Source: 2-02-FULL-46-13 sp036517235 (GTDB lineage: Bacteria; Patescibacteriota; Minisyncoccia; Phycocordibacterales; DSPV01). From it: DNA of 20,485 nucleotides. The translations under genes and the position numbers were made by a program. Shown here piece by piece: positions 19,524-20,485 of this stretch; the first letter of the stretch is position 1, and the number at the start of each line of letters is the position of its first letter. The stretch lies in the NCBI GenBank assembly GCA_036517235.1, contig DATDXL010000023.1, positions 1 through 20,485 on the forward strand. Direction: 5' to 3'. The notes beneath the pieces are model-generated. The model was not told where the DNA came from, ran no database searches, and saw only the letters and a list, made by a program, of their open reading frames with translations.

Positions 19524-20384
19524 ATGAAAACAAAAGCGCCTATAATTGGTTTTGTCGGTCAGGGGTGGATCGGTAGGAATTATGCGAATGATTTCGAGAA
19601 GCGAAGATTCAAAACCGTACGCTACGGTCTTGAGGAACAGTATAAAGACAATAAAGAGAAGATACGGGAGTGTGACATTACCTTTATCGCCGTCCCTACA
19701 CCGACCACTCCGAAGGGTTTTGATGCCTCTATCGTTGAGTCGGCGTTACCTCTTATCGGAAAGGGCAAAATAGCGGTCATTAAATCGACCATCCTTCCGG
19801 GGACGACCAAACGTTTCCAGGAAAAATATCCTGATATCGTGCTACTGTATTCGCCTGAATTCTTGAGCGAATCAACCGCGCAGTACGATGTAGAACACCC
19901 GTTTTCCAATATCGTCGGTGTCCCCGTGGAGACCAAGAAGCACCGCGCTGCTGCCGAGCTGGTGCTCTCCATCCTTCCTCCTTCGCCGTCAACGTTGATT
20001 TCAACCAGTACCGAAGCGGAGATAATCAAGTATTCACATAACGCAAGCGGCTACGTGCAGATCATCCTTTTCAACCTTATTTTTGACTTGGCAAAAGAGC
20101 TCAATTGCGACTGGTCCGTGATACAGAGAGCGGTGGAGCTCGATCCGATGATCTGCAACCGTTACGCCAATCCTGTCCACAAGAGCGGACGAGGTGCGGG
20201 AGGAGGCTGTTTTATAAAAGATATTGTCGCACTGCGCGAGCTATATGAAAGGCTGATACCGAAAGATCGTAAAGGTGCGGAGGTATTTCATACGCTTGAA
20301 GCGAAGAATATCGACCTCCTGCTTGGAAGCGGCAAGGACGAGAAACTCCTCAAGGGCGTTTACGGAGAAGACATCTCCCTCTAG
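19524..20384 (+). CDS. UDP-glucose/GDP-mannose 6-dehydrogenase-like protein, short form
   Basis: The 286-aa protein has the NAD-binding Rossmann start IIGFVGQGWIGRNYA (7-21), FIAVPTPT (54-61), STILPGTT (88-95), SPEFLSEST (110-118), IIKYSHNA (167-174) and the catalytic Cys loop SGRGAGGGCFIKD with C229. These are the landmarks of nucleotide-sugar 6-dehydrogenases, which oxidise UDP-glucose to UDP-glucuronate or similar. Normal members have about 400-450 residues; here the C-terminal UDP-binding domain is missing, so substrate binding must be altered or supplied by a partner. TAAAAT at 19510-19515 lies 8 nt before the ATG, giving an almost leaderless mRNA. A family 2 glycosyltransferase starts 44 nt downstream, which supports a role in surface polysaccharide synthesis. 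Confidence 0.88.
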   Translation: MKTKAPIIGFVGQGWIGRNYANDFEKRRFKTVRYGLEEQYKDNKEKIRECDITFIAVPTPTTPKGFDASIVESALPLIGKGKIAVIKSTILPGTTKRFQEKYPDIVLLYSPEFLSESTAQYDVEHPFSNIVGVPVETKKHRAAAELVLSILPPSPSTLISTSTEAEIIKYSHNASGYVQIILFNLIFDLAKELNCDWSVIQRAVELDPMICNRYANPVHKSGRGAGGGCFIKDIVALRELYERLIPKDRKGAEVFHTLEAKNIDLLLGSGKDEKLLKGVYGEDISL

Positions 20385-20428
20385 AGGTACGTGCTTGTAA
20401 AAGGAGGTTTTGAGCGTATGCTATTTTT

Positions 20429-20485
20429 ATGTCCCCGCTTCGCATCAGTTTGGTAGTATCCGCCCACAATGAAGAGCGTTTCATC
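20429..20485 (+). CDS. Glycosyltransferase family 2, N-terminal fragment (partial)
   Basis: The window ends 19 codons into this frame: MSPLRISLVVSAHNEERFI. The SLVVSAHNEE stretch is the first beta strand and loop of the GT-A fold of family 2 glycosyltransferases, where the Asn-Glu-Glu follows the nucleotide-binding strand. TATGCT at 20417-20422 is 6 nt before the ATG. The gene follows the dehydrogenase-like gene and probably belongs to the same polysaccharide locus. The sugar and acceptor cannot be judged. Confidence 0.7.
   Translation, partial: MSPLRISLVVSAHNEERFI

Noticed and set aside
1..20485. CRISPR arrays, toxin-antitoxin pairs, phage or transposase genes
   Set aside because: No regularly spaced repeats and no recognisable cas, integrase, transposase or toxin motifs were found on either strand.

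Overview
The window looks like a chromosomal segment of a Patescibacteria (Candidate Phyla Radiation) bacterium, probably a member of Parcubacteria/Paceibacteria. This is an inference from gene content. The signs are short compact proteins, a DnaX without its zinc module, a membrane-anchored Clp-type ATPase, a histidine kinase with a SHQLRAP H-box, small Gly/Tyr-rich membrane peptides, terminal-repeat elements whose ends read MNPV, and many genes whose Pribnow box lies only 6-12 nt before the start codon. UGA acts as a stop, so the code is standard here. No rRNA, CRISPR array, integrase or transposase is visible.

Layout. 1-3429 (+): the tail of a membrane protein, a membrane-anchored Clp-like AAA+ ATPase and an HExxH protein. 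3484-5486: a regulatory and biosynthetic block. A TrpR-like repressor gene (-) and a class I DAHP synthase (+) are divergent. Between them lie two back-to-back promoters, one copy of a 21-bp operator-like repeat (the other copy is downstream of the repressor gene), an aromatic leader peptide and a three-way attenuator. Two convergent terminators follow the synthase. 5498-7199: an uncharacterised gene (-), a 182-bp inverted-repeat element, and a tRNA-dihydrouridine synthase whose ATG abuts that element.

7200-7918 has no normal gene. It holds a promoter-to-terminator unit of about 245 nt that looks like a structured RNA, and a second hairpin-rich segment with a 17-codon ORF. 7931-9768: dnaX convergent with a polyprenyl-phosphate sugar-phosphate transferase, with a 54-bp near-perfect palindrome between them. 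9855-12121: tRNA-Gln(UUG), an orphan GC-rich leuC with a Val/Leu-rich upstream ORF, a small unknown gene and a YdeI/OmdA-domain protein.

12223-15882 (+): a C45-type Ntn-hydrolase, a second MNPV element, two overlapping membrane-anchored M14 carboxypeptidase paralogues (the first lacking key catalytic residues) and a YbhB-type PEBP protein. 15894-17622 (-): a PAS-containing sensor kinase followed by a single-domain response regulator. 17800-20485 (+): small membrane proteins, a frameshifted Ala/Gly-rich LEA-like protein, a membrane-anchored exported protein, a short UDP-glucose-dehydrogenase-like protein and the start of a family 2 glycosyltransferase.

The most striking system is the aromatic amino acid control region. 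A 16-codon leader peptide (eight aromatic residues among codons 5-13) overlaps mutually exclusive antiterminator and terminator hairpins ahead of DAHP synthase, next to a TrpR-like repressor with its own repeated operator. Together they imply a two-tier circuit in a lineage usually considered poor in amino acid biosynthesis.
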